Shown here one piece after another: positions 10,483-21,784 of a stretch of 64,000 nucleotides of DNA (positions within the stretch are counted from its first letter, which is position 1; each line of letters starts with the position of its first letter). The position numbers and the translations under genes were made by a program. Under the pieces are notes generated by a model that was given only the letters and a program-made list of their open reading frames with translations, was not told the DNA's origin and ran no database searches. The stretch comes from Stenocarpella maydis (taxonomy: Eukaryota; Ascomycota; Sordariomycetes; Diaporthales; Diaporthaceae): assembly GCA_002270565.1 (NCBI GenBank), contig NQMI01000035.1, forward strand, positions 1 to 64,000, given 5' to 3'.

Positions 10483-12404
10483 ATGCTCAGGTTATTGACC
10501 TCTGCCGCAGCACAATACGTTTCCGTTCCAGGCCGCTCCTGGTCCTTCCCTTATTGCTGATTTCAGCATCCCTCATCAGAGGAGACCCAACAGAAATCAC
10601 ATTGCACCTCCCTACTCGTATGCCAGCATGGGCTGAGCCTCTCTCGCCTCACCTGGCAAGTCTCGGTTTAGAGATGGGCTGTTGGACAAGCCGGGCTGGA
10701 GCAGAAATCGGGCAGCCTCAGGACTATGTCAATCGGCTTCTGCGCAATTCTGGTGAGAGGACAGTGGGGCACGCCATTTTTGAGAGTGGGAGGTGAGTCG
10801 CTTGTTCCGTGAGACAACATCTTCATCAACCTGCCTTATATAGTCTCATACACTCGATATTTGCTCTCCTCAGGCCTGCTCTCGACAATTAAGATCACTG
10901 ACCACGGGAATGGGTGTGGCCTTCACCAAACTCTCAAGACAGGGGGCTACCCTGGGCCCTTCGATACAGGTCCTGAATGCGACGTTTCCCAACCCGACTG
11001 AAACCGCCACCCACCCCAAGTCAGGGTCCGCCTTCATCATCCCTGACTTCTACGCTCTGTCTGGGGACTTGCCAGTTGGTAACCAAGTATCTCATGTAGA
11101 GACTAAACCCGCAGTCATTCAATGAGTCTGAGACCGCCGCGCTGGCACAGCTTCTGGCCGAGGCTCTCCAGGGCGCCCGGTCAACCTGACCAAGCATGTC
11201 AAACTCGTGGACGAACAGGATTGGAAATGAAACCGATTTCCACGGTCCCAACACTCGTGTTCCAGGACCACTGGGTCAAACATGGAAGCTAGCAAAATGT
11301 TCCACAAGATGGAAGGACTAGCATGCCGAGGTCGTTCGGAGCGCGATTTGTTGACAACAGCGAACTCAGTCCCAAGCTTTCGCCGGGGGCCTTCACTGGA
11401 TTTGCAGCGCCGGGATGGAGCGTTGACGGGGCCATCGCGGACGGTATCCTGGACAGGACCAAATTGCGGTCTGTAGCTGCGCAATTCGGTACCCTCCTTC
11501 ATTCTGGCGCCTTTAGCCCGGGACTCGAGTCTTCGCCAGGTGAGCTGACGAACAAGAGGTTCATTCGCGGCAACCTCCTTTACTGAGTCCGTCCTTGGTA
11601 CTCTTTGGGAACCTCGCCGGACCCCAGGCATACTGCGTGTTCCTCTGGCCAGTCTGCAGCTATCTGCTTGCTAGCATATCACAGTCACGGAGTCCCAGGC
11701 TTCAGCAACACTGTTGAAGGCGTCGTGTGTGCTTCGACTACCTATTATATTGCAGCCAAAATGGGCATTAAATGAGTGCACTTGCGTCACGGAGTCGGCT
11801 TCGCTTATAATGCATCCCAGCCTGTCACCTCACCGGATTTGAGCGCAGGTGAAGCAAATATCACAACCCCGCCTGTCCTGCCTCTTTACCGTGGGTCTGC
11901 TCTCGTCAGGCCAACATTTCGGGTTCTGGTCGCCTTGCACTGGCACGGCCTAGACGGCTTGCTATCGTCAACGGAGAAATCGGTGAAGGCGACATATCGT
12001 GCGCCGCCGAGCTCACGGCAAGCAGCGGCACGGTGACAGCCTACTGGATTTGGGAGGGAAACAGTCCCCGCCGTGTTGGTTGCTTTTAATAACAACGTCC
12101 GCCTGGGCCAGAATACCACATCGGCTTCGAATACAACCTTGAGGGGGGGGGGGGCGCAAAACGAGCCTCTTGAATCAAGCGGCTTGACGCACCTGGAATC
12201 AGGCGTGCAAGTACCAGCCCATCTCCAATCAATATGCTTTGCTCTGTGACAGCACGCTGAACGGCAACTAGCGCATGAGCCGGACAAAGCCTTGAGATGC
12301 TTTCAGGTTTGCCACAAGGCGAAGTAACAGCCTGAGCTGAGAAGATTCACCATGGAACGTCCGAGATCCAGCTTCCGACGGCTATTCTTCTGGCATATGA
12401 GTGA
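10483..12404 (+). pseudogene. Decayed GH79 beta-glucuronidase-like gene
   Basis: A fungal GH79 glycosidase can be followed from end to end, but only by changing frame repeatedly. Landmarks in order: hydrophobic leader LLVLPLLLISAS (about 10533-10568); GLEMGCWTSRAGAEIGQPQD near 10670-10720; LNATFPNPTE and DFYALSGDLPVG (10979-11080); SETAALAQLLAEALQGAR (11125-11180); LTKHVKL, then after a frame change IGNETDFHG (11220-11246), matching the GNEPD acid/base region; SPKLSPGAFTGF (about 11370-11405); AYHSHGVPGFSNTVEG followed by an in-frame TGA at 11773-11775; VHLRHGVGFAYN right after it; TVTAYWIWEGNSP (about 12030-12068); and a C-terminal IQLPTAILLAYE with a stop at 12402-12404. The nucleophile region (normally GETNS) is not recognisable. 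GH79 enzymes remove glucuronic acid from plant and other glycans. At least four frame changes make it non-functional, unless some are unrecognised introns or assembly errors. Confidence 0.8.
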
Positions 12405-14908
12405 CATGGTCAGCTATGTACCGCAGCAAACGACGGCCTGGCCGGGAATAAGGGGAGGCAGGCCGTGCTTATCGGTTGGATTCGTTTGATTGAGCCATCT
12501 TACCGTCCCCATTAATGATGATACCTTGGTCGCTAGGAGATTTGGGAATGCGTACTTTGCTCTTGCTAGTGACAAGTGTAACGATGTTTGTGCTGCAAGG
12601 GCAGAATGACAAATCCAGCCCGACATGGTTGAGTCACTTACTGGATTGCCTCGCATATCACCGTGCGTGATGATCTGTCAGAGACTACAGCCACAAGCTT
12701 TGAGCGTAAATATCAATGAGGAATGCGTGTGCCCATGTGTCAAGGGCGTACAGATGGAGACACAAAAAACGCATTTGCGCTCGACTGTCTTTTGGGACAA
12801 ATATAGAGTCAAACACCGCGGCCGAGCCACAAGATGGTACGTCGTCAGTAAAAAAGATCACCAAGCGCGCCTTTCCGCCATTGCTGCGGTCAACGACCCA
12901 GATTCCGTAGTAAGCAGAATGCTCAGGATGCACACGAAATCTGAGAGACCTCCAATTAGACCTCGAGACGGGGAAGACGCACACCAGGGTGAAACACACT
13001 GCAAAATCCCAAGTCAGCAGACAAATGCCGAAGATGTCGTGATACTACGGTATCGTGCGGCCTTCCCATATGCGGGGGGCTTCGATCAGTCGATGGCCAG
13101 TGCAACGCAACCATACCACGGCAATATGCAATGCCGGCGTGTCATTGGATCAGAGGCGATTAAGGCAAGCAGCTGCCTGCATGTCCGGAACACAAGAGCC
13201 ATCCCTGCAGCCCATATTCATCCTCCCATGGTAAGACTCCACATCGGGGCCTCGAGCTTGGGCTTGAACTTGAGCTTCACACCATCTGCAGCACACCGGC
13301 ACGGCCTTATGCTTTTCCGCCTGCCTGGACCAAGGCAGGATAATGCTGCAAAGGTGGCGCTGCAGGCGGCGGATTGGGCAGAGCTATTGGAAGCAAATTT
13401 ACGAGACAAAATGAGGGAACAGGAGAGACCGAGGGCAGGGTGCGGGTACAAGTGCAGAAATCACACGGCAGGTTTGAAGCAACATCGATCTGCCCTCACC
13501 GTTACCCTGGAATGAGTTTTCGACACTGGATAGGCACGGGTGGGCCTGAGTACCAGATGCTGAAGCCTGGGGACACCAGACCTTGTGTGGTGCTGATCTG
13601 ATGAAGAAGCTGACGTGAGATTTGGTCGTGGGCAGTTTGATGACCAGTTTGTATGACGATTATGCCCAGGCGCTTGATGACCAGCTTATTTCCATCACAG
13701 TCCCCACCTCCGGTGCATGGTTTTGAGGTAACCCATGGCCATAGAGGCCTTGCGTGGCTGTGATACCTGGGGGAGGGAAGGTCTCTTGTGTGTCGCTTGG
13801 AAAGGTGCACAAAGCAGCTCAGCTGGCGTTCCAGGAGACAAAGAAGCGCTATGGTGGCGCAGGTCGCGGCTAAGCGGCCACTGAAAGACACCTGCGCTTG
13901 AATGAGCCCTATAGGGCCAGGAGAAGACCAGCCCAGGAGTCGGCTCACCGCGGCGATCCTTGTAACCCGAGCCTCTGGGCCCAAACTGTGTTCCGAGCGC
14001 GACGACCCAGGGATGGCCGTACACACATACCCTAGTAGCAGCAGCCGTGGGCACCGTCCCAGCGACTGCAGAATGCAAGCAGGGCATTATACCTCCCAGT
14101 CTAGCACCTTTTACTCGACGCCTGGCTCGCCTGATCCAGGTGCTGTAGATATCATTATCCACTCACAACAGTTCGAATGATGCCGGGCAAGAGAGCGGTC
14201 AGGAAATATCCAACACATGGCTCGCTCCTCGACGAATCAAACTCTCGAGCCTCGAAACAGACGCGCTTAAAAATTCCCTGCATCTTGGGCTTTCCCAAAT
14301 GAAGCGTTGCCCGTGTGGGACTCCAACCGCCAAAACGACGATGCTGCGCTAGCAAGGTAGCCCTCAGCCCTGCCACCACAGCCAGGGAGGTGGGAGCAAA
14401 ACATCCTAGCGCACTTTCGCATCAGATTTTGGAGCCTCCTAGTTTGTGGCGCCTGTACCAAGCATGGGACATGTCCGTAGCGACCCAAAATAGTCCGCTA
14501 TCCTATTCGCCAACAACTCCAGTCTCCTCTAGACCACCAAAAGGCCGCAGGGGATGTGGGAAACGTGCTGCGTCTGAGGCTTGTGCAAATGAGAGTGACC
14601 ACCCGTGGCTCCTGGTGGTTGACCTGATCCGGCGGGCTGAGCAGCGCGGCCCTTCAAGTTCTGCATCAGCATGCAAGTCGAGGCGTTGGGTATGATCCAT
14701 GCGTGTGACGGTATTCGCAGCAACGGATGACAGGGGTGGTGGGTCGGATAGAGGACTACTTATATCAGCTGCTGATGTCGTCCTCGACGTCGCCATATTC
14801 AAATAGAACATACCAGCCAACGCTGTATGTTTCCAATGTGCGATGCCGGCGAATCTCGACCCCTCGTCGTTCGGACTGTTTCTCCGAGCGCTGCCGCCCA
14901 TCACAAAC
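12405..14908. other. Unassigned accessory DNA upstream of the Zn2Cys6 gene
   Basis: About 2.5 kb. The only long open frame is listed separately (12625-13515). The rest shows no recognisable protein. Since the adjacent GH79 gene has decayed, this stretch may hold further degraded sequence, but no family could be identified. The last 100-300 bp should contain the promoter of the transcription factor. Confidence 0.4.
12625..13515 (+). CDS. Uncertain 296-aa open reading frame
   Basis: The longest open frame in the accessory stretch has a methionine start and runs 297 codons without interruption. The protein has scattered cysteines, no signal peptide, no membrane segment and no motif I recognise. 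Its composition is not clearly that of a selected protein, and it sits directly after a pseudogene, so it may be a chance frame. Included because of its length only. Confidence 0.2.
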   Translation: MVESLTGLPRISPCVMICQRLQPQALSVNINEECVCPCVKGVQMETQKTHLRSTVFWDKYRVKHRGRATRWYVVSKKDHQARLSAIAAVNDPDSVVSRMLRMHTKSERPPIRPRDGEDAHQGETHCKIPSQQTNAEDVVILRYRAAFPYAGGFDQSMASATQPYHGNMQCRRVIGSEAIKASSCLHVRNTRAIPAAHIHPPMVRLHIGASSLGLNLSFTPSAAHRHGLMLFRLPGPRQDNAAKVALQAADWAELLEANLRDKMREQERPRAGCGYKCRNHTAGLKQHRSALTVTLE

Positions 14909-16814
14909 ATGCAAGCATCGAATTCGAACTCGCTGAGACCACCAGTTTCTGACCCCCCATCCCCGTCGTCCGATGGCGGAGCAAAGTCGTCGAGGGTGTG
15001 TTTGAATTGCCGTCGGAAAAAGAAGAAGTGTGACAAAAAACTGCCGTCCTGTGGTAGATGCACATAGTACGTCGCCCCCCGGGATAAGCAAGCAGGCAAT
15101 CAAGGTCTTGTACTAAAGCTCACCGGCCTGGAACAGTTCCCTCGAATTTTGCCAGCATGAAGACGATGCAGCGGGTTCCCGCCCGACCGAAACATCCGCG
15201 CAGACTAGCTTCGAGACCTTTGCGAGCCTGAATGCCCAAGGCGCGTTCTCTCTGAATCCCTTCCTGGGCAGCCAGCTAGGTCCCGCGATTGGCCCTTCCC
15301 TCTTTGCGTCGCTGGGCACAACAGAAGACATACACCATTTCGTGTTCCGGAGCGTGACGCAAATGATGGGGGATCAGTTGACGGCCGAAAGCATCGTACG
15401 GTACTATTTCGGGACGGTCAACACGTGGTTCACAATCGTGGAGAGATCTGCGTTCGAGCCGCGGTTCGGGCAAATGTGGACAGAGCCATCAGCCGAAACT
15501 GGACTGTTAGCATTGTCAATGCTCCTTATCGTCCGGGCACCGGAAGATCAGCCGGGGGGTTCGATGCAAAACAGCCTTTACCATTCCATAAAGACACTCT
15601 GCGGGCTCGTCGCTGCCAAAGAGCCCATGTCTATACCCCTCCTCCAGGCTCACCTCCTGGTGTGCCTGTACGAACTCTGCCACTTCATGCCGCAGCAAGC
15701 CTACATGACCTTGGGGTCATGCGTAACTATCAGCCGCGCATTCGGTTGGCTCAGCGAATCCTTCTGGAGACAGGACCAGTGGATCGTCCGGCCGAGGGCA
15801 CTGAAGGCTTATTCTATCATCTGGTGGTCTATGATGTTTCTGGAGAGGTCAGTCTGTAGCCTGCCATGTTCCAAGACTTCTTGTCCGAGACTGACTCCGA
15901 GAAGTGGTATCCAGGCCGAGGAGCTTGGGTTTCCACGTAGTGTCCCGGCGCTTGACTTTCAAGTTCCGTTTCCAGAACACCTCGACCCCTTCCTCCCCGT
16001 GCCGCAGAATCAGCAGTACGGCGGCGCCACACAGAGAGAAGTCTTCAGGTTCGCGGACGATGGCGATGACAAGATCGATACCATTGTCTTCCCAGAGGCG
16101 AAATCAACCTCCCTGCTTATGCGTTCTCTGCAGGGCCAGGCCAGTATGACAGCAGCCTCCCGGGAGAGTCTGACAAACGCCATGATGGAGCATGCCCGCC
16201 ACATCGGTAAGAGGCTCCGTCCAGAAACACGGCCGTGAGCCAGGCGATTTGGCTGACGCCTTGTCCAAGTGTCGACACCATGGAAGGACTCGAGCCGATT
16301 TGCCGCCCTGAGTCTCACATATACGTAAGAGTCTGTGGTTGTAACCTGAGGGGCACCGTGCTGAAGAGATGGTAGCGCGATCCTCAAGCTCAATCACCCT
16401 CATCTCGGGGTTGGCGGTGCTGGGGCCACACACGACGCCATGGACAGAGTCGCGATCCAGACCACAGCGCCTGTGATTGAGTCAATCTGCCACAGCGCAA
16501 GACTCATAAGCTCATCGGGCAGCCTGGCATTCTTGGGCCCCTTGGTGCCGCCCATGGCATACAGCGTGTTTCTGGGCGCCATGGTCCTTATCAGGCTTGG
16601 AGATGTAGTCATGCACGACCCGGAGTGGCCAAGCAAAGTCCAGCTGCTGCGGGGCTGCCTCGAGGTGTTTGCGAAACGATGGAAGATCGCCGGTGAGTCG
16701 ACTGCGTGTGGCGAGCAGCGCGGCCAGAGGCTAACATGAAGGGTTGCAGAGAAGCATCTGCAGGCCTTGAACGCGGCTTTTCAGGCCCATCTCAACCAGT
16801 TGCACTCGCGGTGA
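14909..16814 (+). CDS. Zn2Cys6 fungal-specific transcription factor
   Basis: Five exons, 14909..15066, 15119..16206, 16270..16324, 16376..16692 and 16750..16814, give 560 aa; the introns are 51-63 nt. The binuclear zinc cluster is complete at residues 31-51: C-x2-C-x6-C-x6-C-x2-C in CLNCRRKKKKCDKKLPSCGRC, joined by the first intron to the usual tyrosine (CT-Y). The rest matches a middle-homology (fungal_trans) regulator: VRYYFGTVNTWFTIVERSAF, then HFMPQQAYMTLGSCVTISRAFGW cut here at its conserved core, SIIWWSMMFLER, and a C-terminal helical part ending EKHLQALNAAFQAH. A start 66 nt upstream (14843) would add 22 residues; 14909 was chosen for its better spacing to the zinc cluster. The segment at 15850-15950 reads less like relatives and could hide a small error or intron. 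Neighbours suggest a role in carbohydrate or cell-wall gene control, which is inference only. Confidence 0.85.
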
Positions 16815-19397
16815 GCACCGGACCCTGGCGGGCGGCTGCATAATCTCGTGGTGCAGAATAGACGCATCGCATGCAGGCGAGGGCGTCGACGGGGTCAAGA
16901 AAAGCCGGCCCAGAATTATGAGATGCCACAGTACGATCACGGTAGGGGAGGTCGACCACGGAGAGGCGCAGCTGGTTGGTATATTACCTAGGTGACCAAG
17001 GATGGGCAAGGAGCGAGCCATCGGGGCCGTGGCCACACTTGCGGGCAGGCGTGGACCGGGGGCGGGGGCGGCCGAGGGGATCTCGAAGAAGCGAAGCAGG
17101 TCTTCCTTTGGTGTTGGGTTTTACAGGTGGCAGATAGATCGATACCCAATAGAAAGAAGTGTGAGCAAATTTAGACGGCTCTGACCGTTAATTAATCAAG
17201 GGCAGGAGTGGTGCGGGAAGGAGCGTTTGGTTGCTATTTATGTAGGCCAGGGGGTTCAAAGGGCCAATTTCTTAGCAACCACCCAGCACCTACCTCGGTA
17301 TGGGGAGCTTGGTTCTCTCCCTCGACATTGACCTGTCAGTTTGGGGCCGGGCCCATCATTATTCCTCACAGTCTATCACAGCCACCAGATGTGAAGTTAG
17401 TTCCCTGGGCTTCTGCTGCTTGGCCAGGGGGCAGGCCCTGTTATGTAAGCTGGCCATGACGGCGACCCTCGACAACTCGCATCCTCAGCTTCCCCCCAGA
17501 GCCAGCACATCATCCTGACAATGAATGCTCTTCCGGTTGCGCTCCATATCCTCCCCAGGGCTGACTTGTCTCACCTGCGCTCCTGAACTTGGTCCTGTCT
17601 GTCCCCTCCATCGTGGCTACGCAAATAATTCACTTCGCCACGCTACACCTACCCATGTGGTGTGCTAGGTGGGAGCCACGGCCCCAGCTGAACGTCTGTC
17701 AAGAGGGCATAACCGTGATTGGGCATCTGGTGGTCGTGGCCGGGCTGCTGCACACAAGAGGTGGGAATGTCTACGGGTCTGAGATCAGTCATTCCGTCGT
17801 TCCAGAGTCCAGACCCGTCACCCAAAAGCACCAACCAGACCTGCCCGAGTCAGTAAAGAGCTTGCCAGCGCGCCTTTGAGCTTCCACCCAGAGGAAAGTC
17901 GGTGGGAACGGCATTCATCGACGCCGATGACGATCATCGGCCGAGAAATCGCGCTCAACCAACAACGCAATTCTGGTCAGACCATCCGATGCTCGAGCAC
18001 AACACCGTGCCATCGAGGTCATACGAAAATGAAATCTCACCGCCTGTCGGGCTCTCCCTCCCTGGCGCCATCATGTTGACACGCCCTGGATCCTGGAATG
18101 CGAGATACCTGCCGGTCGTCGTCAGGGTCGTCTGCTTTGCGCCAAGTAGCAACAGCACTATTTACATGGGTTGTTGCTGTGCGGCTCGCCGACATGATCC
18201 TGAGCCAGGCCATCCGGTGTTGCCTGCCCTCGAGGCATGATCCCAGGACGGCCCCGGCTGCCAGGGTGCTGCTGTGGAACACTGGACCTTCGACGCCCTG
18301 CTGCTTCTCAAACTAGATAGAACCTTGCTCTGCGACACGGGGCGACTTACTACGGGACCATTTAGCGCTCAAAATTTGACCCTCGGAGCTGTTGACCACT
18401 CGACGGTCCCATCAAGGTACCCGCCTCAAGTCTCATCTGCCAGGGAAGCGATGTGTTCGCTGGCGGCCGGGCGTGTCCAATCTCGACATCATCAAGCACA
18501 TAGAGCAACCGCACGAGCAACGCACACTCACGGGGGTCTGTGGAAGTGATAGGCCTTCCACCCGGTAAGTGAACATATTTCACGAGCACGTCGCTCATAC
18601 TCGATATGGCTGCTTTCGACAGCGGCATACGGTCTCGGCACATAGACAAAGCATCCTACAGTGAGGCAGAATCCTGTCCCAGAGCCTTGCCCACAGCCAT
18701 TGACTCTGCCTTTTGCCTGCTCATTTTTTGGCATGCGTCCACCGAAATCCGGCAGAGCCCCGGTCGTCGTCGGTAGCATGGCGGAAGGCTCGTCCAGAAC
18801 GCAGTGTGTACCGGGCCTTGTTCTAGCCCAGAGATGTGATGCGGCTCACAGCTTCCGTACTTGCCCCCGGCTTCACCTGCCCCTTTGCTGCTGCTGTCTG
18901 CTGCTATTGCAGAAAATTTCGGTGCTACCATGTCCAGAGAAGTCGAAACGAATGCAGTTATGTCATGCAGAAGCCTGCATGTGGCTGACCACGAGGGCCT
19001 GACGGCAGAGGTTAGGGCTTGCATCCCTCTTGACAACCCGCTTCTTGTCCCCACCACGACCACGGCTCACTGTTTCGATGCCTCCTCTTCCGCTCGCGCA
19101 GATCTGCCGTGTTTACAAATGTGCGACGGGTCCTGATGGCGGTCGTACCTAGCGTCTCCTCGCAACCTCATGCACACCAAACCCGTCACCTGGATCACAC
19201 ACGGTGCCCGGCTCGCGCGACTCAGTTGGCGAGCCCCTCCATATAAACGTTCTTCCGTCCTCCTCATAATCCGGCAGTCAGACAAAACCACATCACTCCT
19301 ATGGGTTCACTCTGAGTTCACCTTCGTCTGGCCTGTATTCCCACCAGTCCATGCTGTAATCTCATGTTGACAGAGGCAACGCAGCTAATGACTGTGC
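16815..19397. other. Unassigned accessory DNA between regulator and chitinase-like gene
   Basis: About 2.6 kb. Several frames of 60-110 codons occur, none with a recognisable domain or plausible exon chain. A partial tacctagg palindrome motif lies near 16985. A degraded gene is possible (for example 17880-18560) but I could not name it. The last 160 bp include a TATA-like box for the chitinase-like gene. Confidence 0.4.
19240..19248 (+). promoter_or_regulatory. TATA-like box upstream of the GH18-like gene
   Basis: The sequence catataaac lies about 155 bp before the proposed ATG at 19398, at a plausible distance for a transcription start near 19270. Short upstream ATGs (19294, 19353, 19364) precede the chosen start and could lower translation. 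Confidence 0.35.
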
Positions 19398-20637
19398 ATG
19401 TTGCTGTGCACACCGATGATGAGTGCCTTGTCTTCACCGCGCCAGTCGCGCAAGGCGATCAGCTCATCACAGGTATTTTACAAGAATGCCGTCTACTTCC
19501 CCAACTACAGGATCTATGGTGGACATACTCCTGGCTCCTTGAATTACAGCTGTATCAGCACTGTATACTACTGCTTTGCCAGCATCAGCGCAGATGGTGG
19601 CGTCTTTGTGAGTGACGGGAAGCCGGTCGCGGTGCCACGCGGAAGAATACTGATGATGGGCCACAGCTGAGTGATGAGTATGCCGATGTGCGGGCTCCAT
19701 GCGATGGAGTGTCTGGAGGGCTGGGGTCCCTGATGCATCTCAAGCAGAAGCACCCTCACCTACAGGTCATTCTGTCTATAGGCGGGAGTGGCGCTGGCCA
19801 GACGTTTACAACCATCGCAGCGAGTCCCATACTCCGTGACAACCTTGCCCGTTCTGCTAGAGGGCTGGTGGAGGCTTCCGGCCTGGACGGCCTCGATATT
19901 GTGTGGCAGGATCCTCAGCAAGGTGCCGGGTTTCTTTCTCTTATCGCAGCGATGCGTCTCTACCTGCCCGAAGAGAATTACCTGCTCACCGCGGCGCTGC
20001 CCTGCTGCTCCTCTACGCTCGCGAGCATTGATGTTCGTCGCGCCGCGGAGTATCTGGACATGCTCAACCTCATGACATACGACTTCTATGGTCCGTGGGC
20101 AAGCAAATCCGGGTACCATGCTCAGTTGTACCCCTCGGGAAAGGACAATGGCACCTCCGGCTCGAGCTCGATATCATATCTCTTGGCCCAGGGCTTCCCA
20201 GCGAGGAAGATCTTGCTCGGCATACCAGTCTTTGGGCGAAGTTTTCTCGGGGTGGTAGAGCCCGGGGACGAGCCCAAGGGGTTTGGGGGCAATAATGGCG
20301 AGTTTGAGTACAACCAGCTCCCACGAGAGGGTGCCAAGGAGCAGGTGGATAAGAAGGCGTGCGCAGCATATTGTGTTGGCGGCGATGGGGGCTTTGTGTC
20401 ATACGATAACCCTGAAACGGTGAAGCAAAAGGCAGCGTTTTGCCGGCAGAAGGGCCTGGGTGCAAGTATTTCCTCATTGAAACCCCTTTCCACCTCTGGC
20501 TTTCTGTGAAATCCAGGAAATAGAAGAAAGGCTGACTCATCACACAGGGGTTGTTTTACTGGACAGCACCAGCAGACTCCAAGAATGCCGCGCGTAGCCT
20601 GATTGCTGCTGGCTTTCGTGCCCTGCACAGCTCATGA
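19398..20637 (+). CDS. GH18 chitinase-like protein with altered catalytic motif
   Basis: Exons 19398..19607, 19667..20461 and 20548..20637 give 364 aa. Intron 1 is GT..AG (59 nt). Intron 2 (20462-20547) fits only as a GC..AG intron, donor GCAAGT, and restores the family's GLGGLFYWTAPAD end. GH18 landmarks: FYKNAVYFPNYRIYGG, STVYYCFASISADG, LSDEYADVRAPCDG, VILSIGGSG, NLMTYDFYGPW and a terminal FYWTAPAD. The catalytic motif DxxDxDxE is here D144-G-L-D147-I-V-W-Q151: the proton-donor glutamate is glutamine and the second-last aspartate position is valine. In classical GH18 enzymes this abolishes hydrolysis, so the protein may only bind chitin or a chitooligomer (inference). No signal peptide is visible on the predicted N-terminus, and the start is uncertain. 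A Zn2Cys6 gene lies 2.6 kb upstream. Confidence 0.8.
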
Positions 20638-21115
20638 TGGATTTAAGATGGCTGTGTCGCTGCTCGGCAGAACCCGAGATTTGGTGCCGAGGGTGTTGCG
20701 TTGTGTCCTGGTCATGTTTCTCTGGGGTGGTAGGCGAAGACATCCCATGTTTCACGACTCTGAATTTCAGAATGAGAGCAAACCAAACCTCGGCGCTGGT
20801 GCTCATTGGGGTCTTGGGTGGACCAGAAAGCGACAGGATAACGGCAGAAGTCGTGGGCTCGGGTGTCGCTAGGCTCGCAGCAGTGGCCGATGAGAGGAAG
20901 GGGGAAATAGAGAGATATCAAGATACCCTGCAAACCACGTAATTCCAGAGTACCTGCAAGCGGAAGGCTCAGCCGAGGGCATTGGGGAACACTGGCCGAG
21001 TTAAGCGCGAGAAGGCCTTGACCGCATTGGCCTTCTGGTGACTGAGTGGTGGAGCGATTCCCACCCGAGGTGAGACCATCTCGATACCTTTGCACCTAAA
21101 CAGGTGCCTAGGTTA
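20638..21115. other. Flank between chitinase-like gene and TIR element
   Basis: About 480 bp, the first part probably 3' UTR of the chitinase-like gene. No recognisable gene. A 12-bp sequence aggtgcctaggt at 21102-21113 recurs in the same orientation just beyond the other end of the element (21599-21610). Confidence 0.5.
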
Positions 21116-21595
21116 TGGTGCGCCGCAGGGCTGACTTTCCAAAAACCCCTTTTCACCCTATAACCACTCCCTTAAAATAAGTACCTTAAGGATTCTTCTT
21201 TTTTAAACTTTAATGACTTAACCAAAACAGCTCTTTTAAGAAAATAGTTTAAGAGATATATTTTTTAGAGCCTAATAGAAACGTTTCTCTTTAAGATTTT
21301 TTCCTAGGAGCTCTAGTCTTAATTCTATCTTAAAATTCAAACTAGAGGTTCAGAAAAGATCTTTTTTAAAGAGGGTGTTTTTAGAATCTAAGGAAATTCA
21401 GGAATAACGGAAATAAGCTCTCTTTATGTATTTAAATAGGGATACTCCGCATACTAGCCTCTTTTTTTGAAGAAAAAGGTGGGTATTTTATTTTTTATCA
21501 GCCAATCAGAGCCCTCCACCCCTCCCCTGGGGTTAACTTATTAAGAAAAAAGCGGTCAAAAGGGGTTTTTGGAAAGTCAGCCCTGCGGCGCACCA
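21116..21595. mobile_element. 480-bp non-autonomous TIR element (MITE-like)
   Basis: The left end (21116-21153, starting tggtgcgccgcagggctga) and the right end (21558-21595) are perfect 38-bp inverted repeats, with partial matching beyond. The element is flanked by TA on both sides (21114-21115 and 21596-21597), as expected for a Tc1/mariner-type target duplication. The inside is A/T-rich, with many cttaa and tttaa runs and no open frame, so it must be moved by a transposase encoded elsewhere. The A/T bias could come from RIP or from the family itself. A longer 12-bp direct repeat lies just outside the TA. Confidence 0.8.
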
Positions 21596-21784
21596 TATAG
21601 GTGCCTAGGTGGACTGGCGGGCTTGCAAGTGTCCACGGGTGCAGTACACTAGTCCAGTCCCGAGACCCTTGCACAACCAACCCCTGGCCGGGTAATGCGG
21701 CCACTGCAGCTCCAGGAGCTTGTGTCAGTCCCTCGAGAGCAACGTCGCCGGACCTGCTGCTTCACCCTGGACACACGCCCAACC

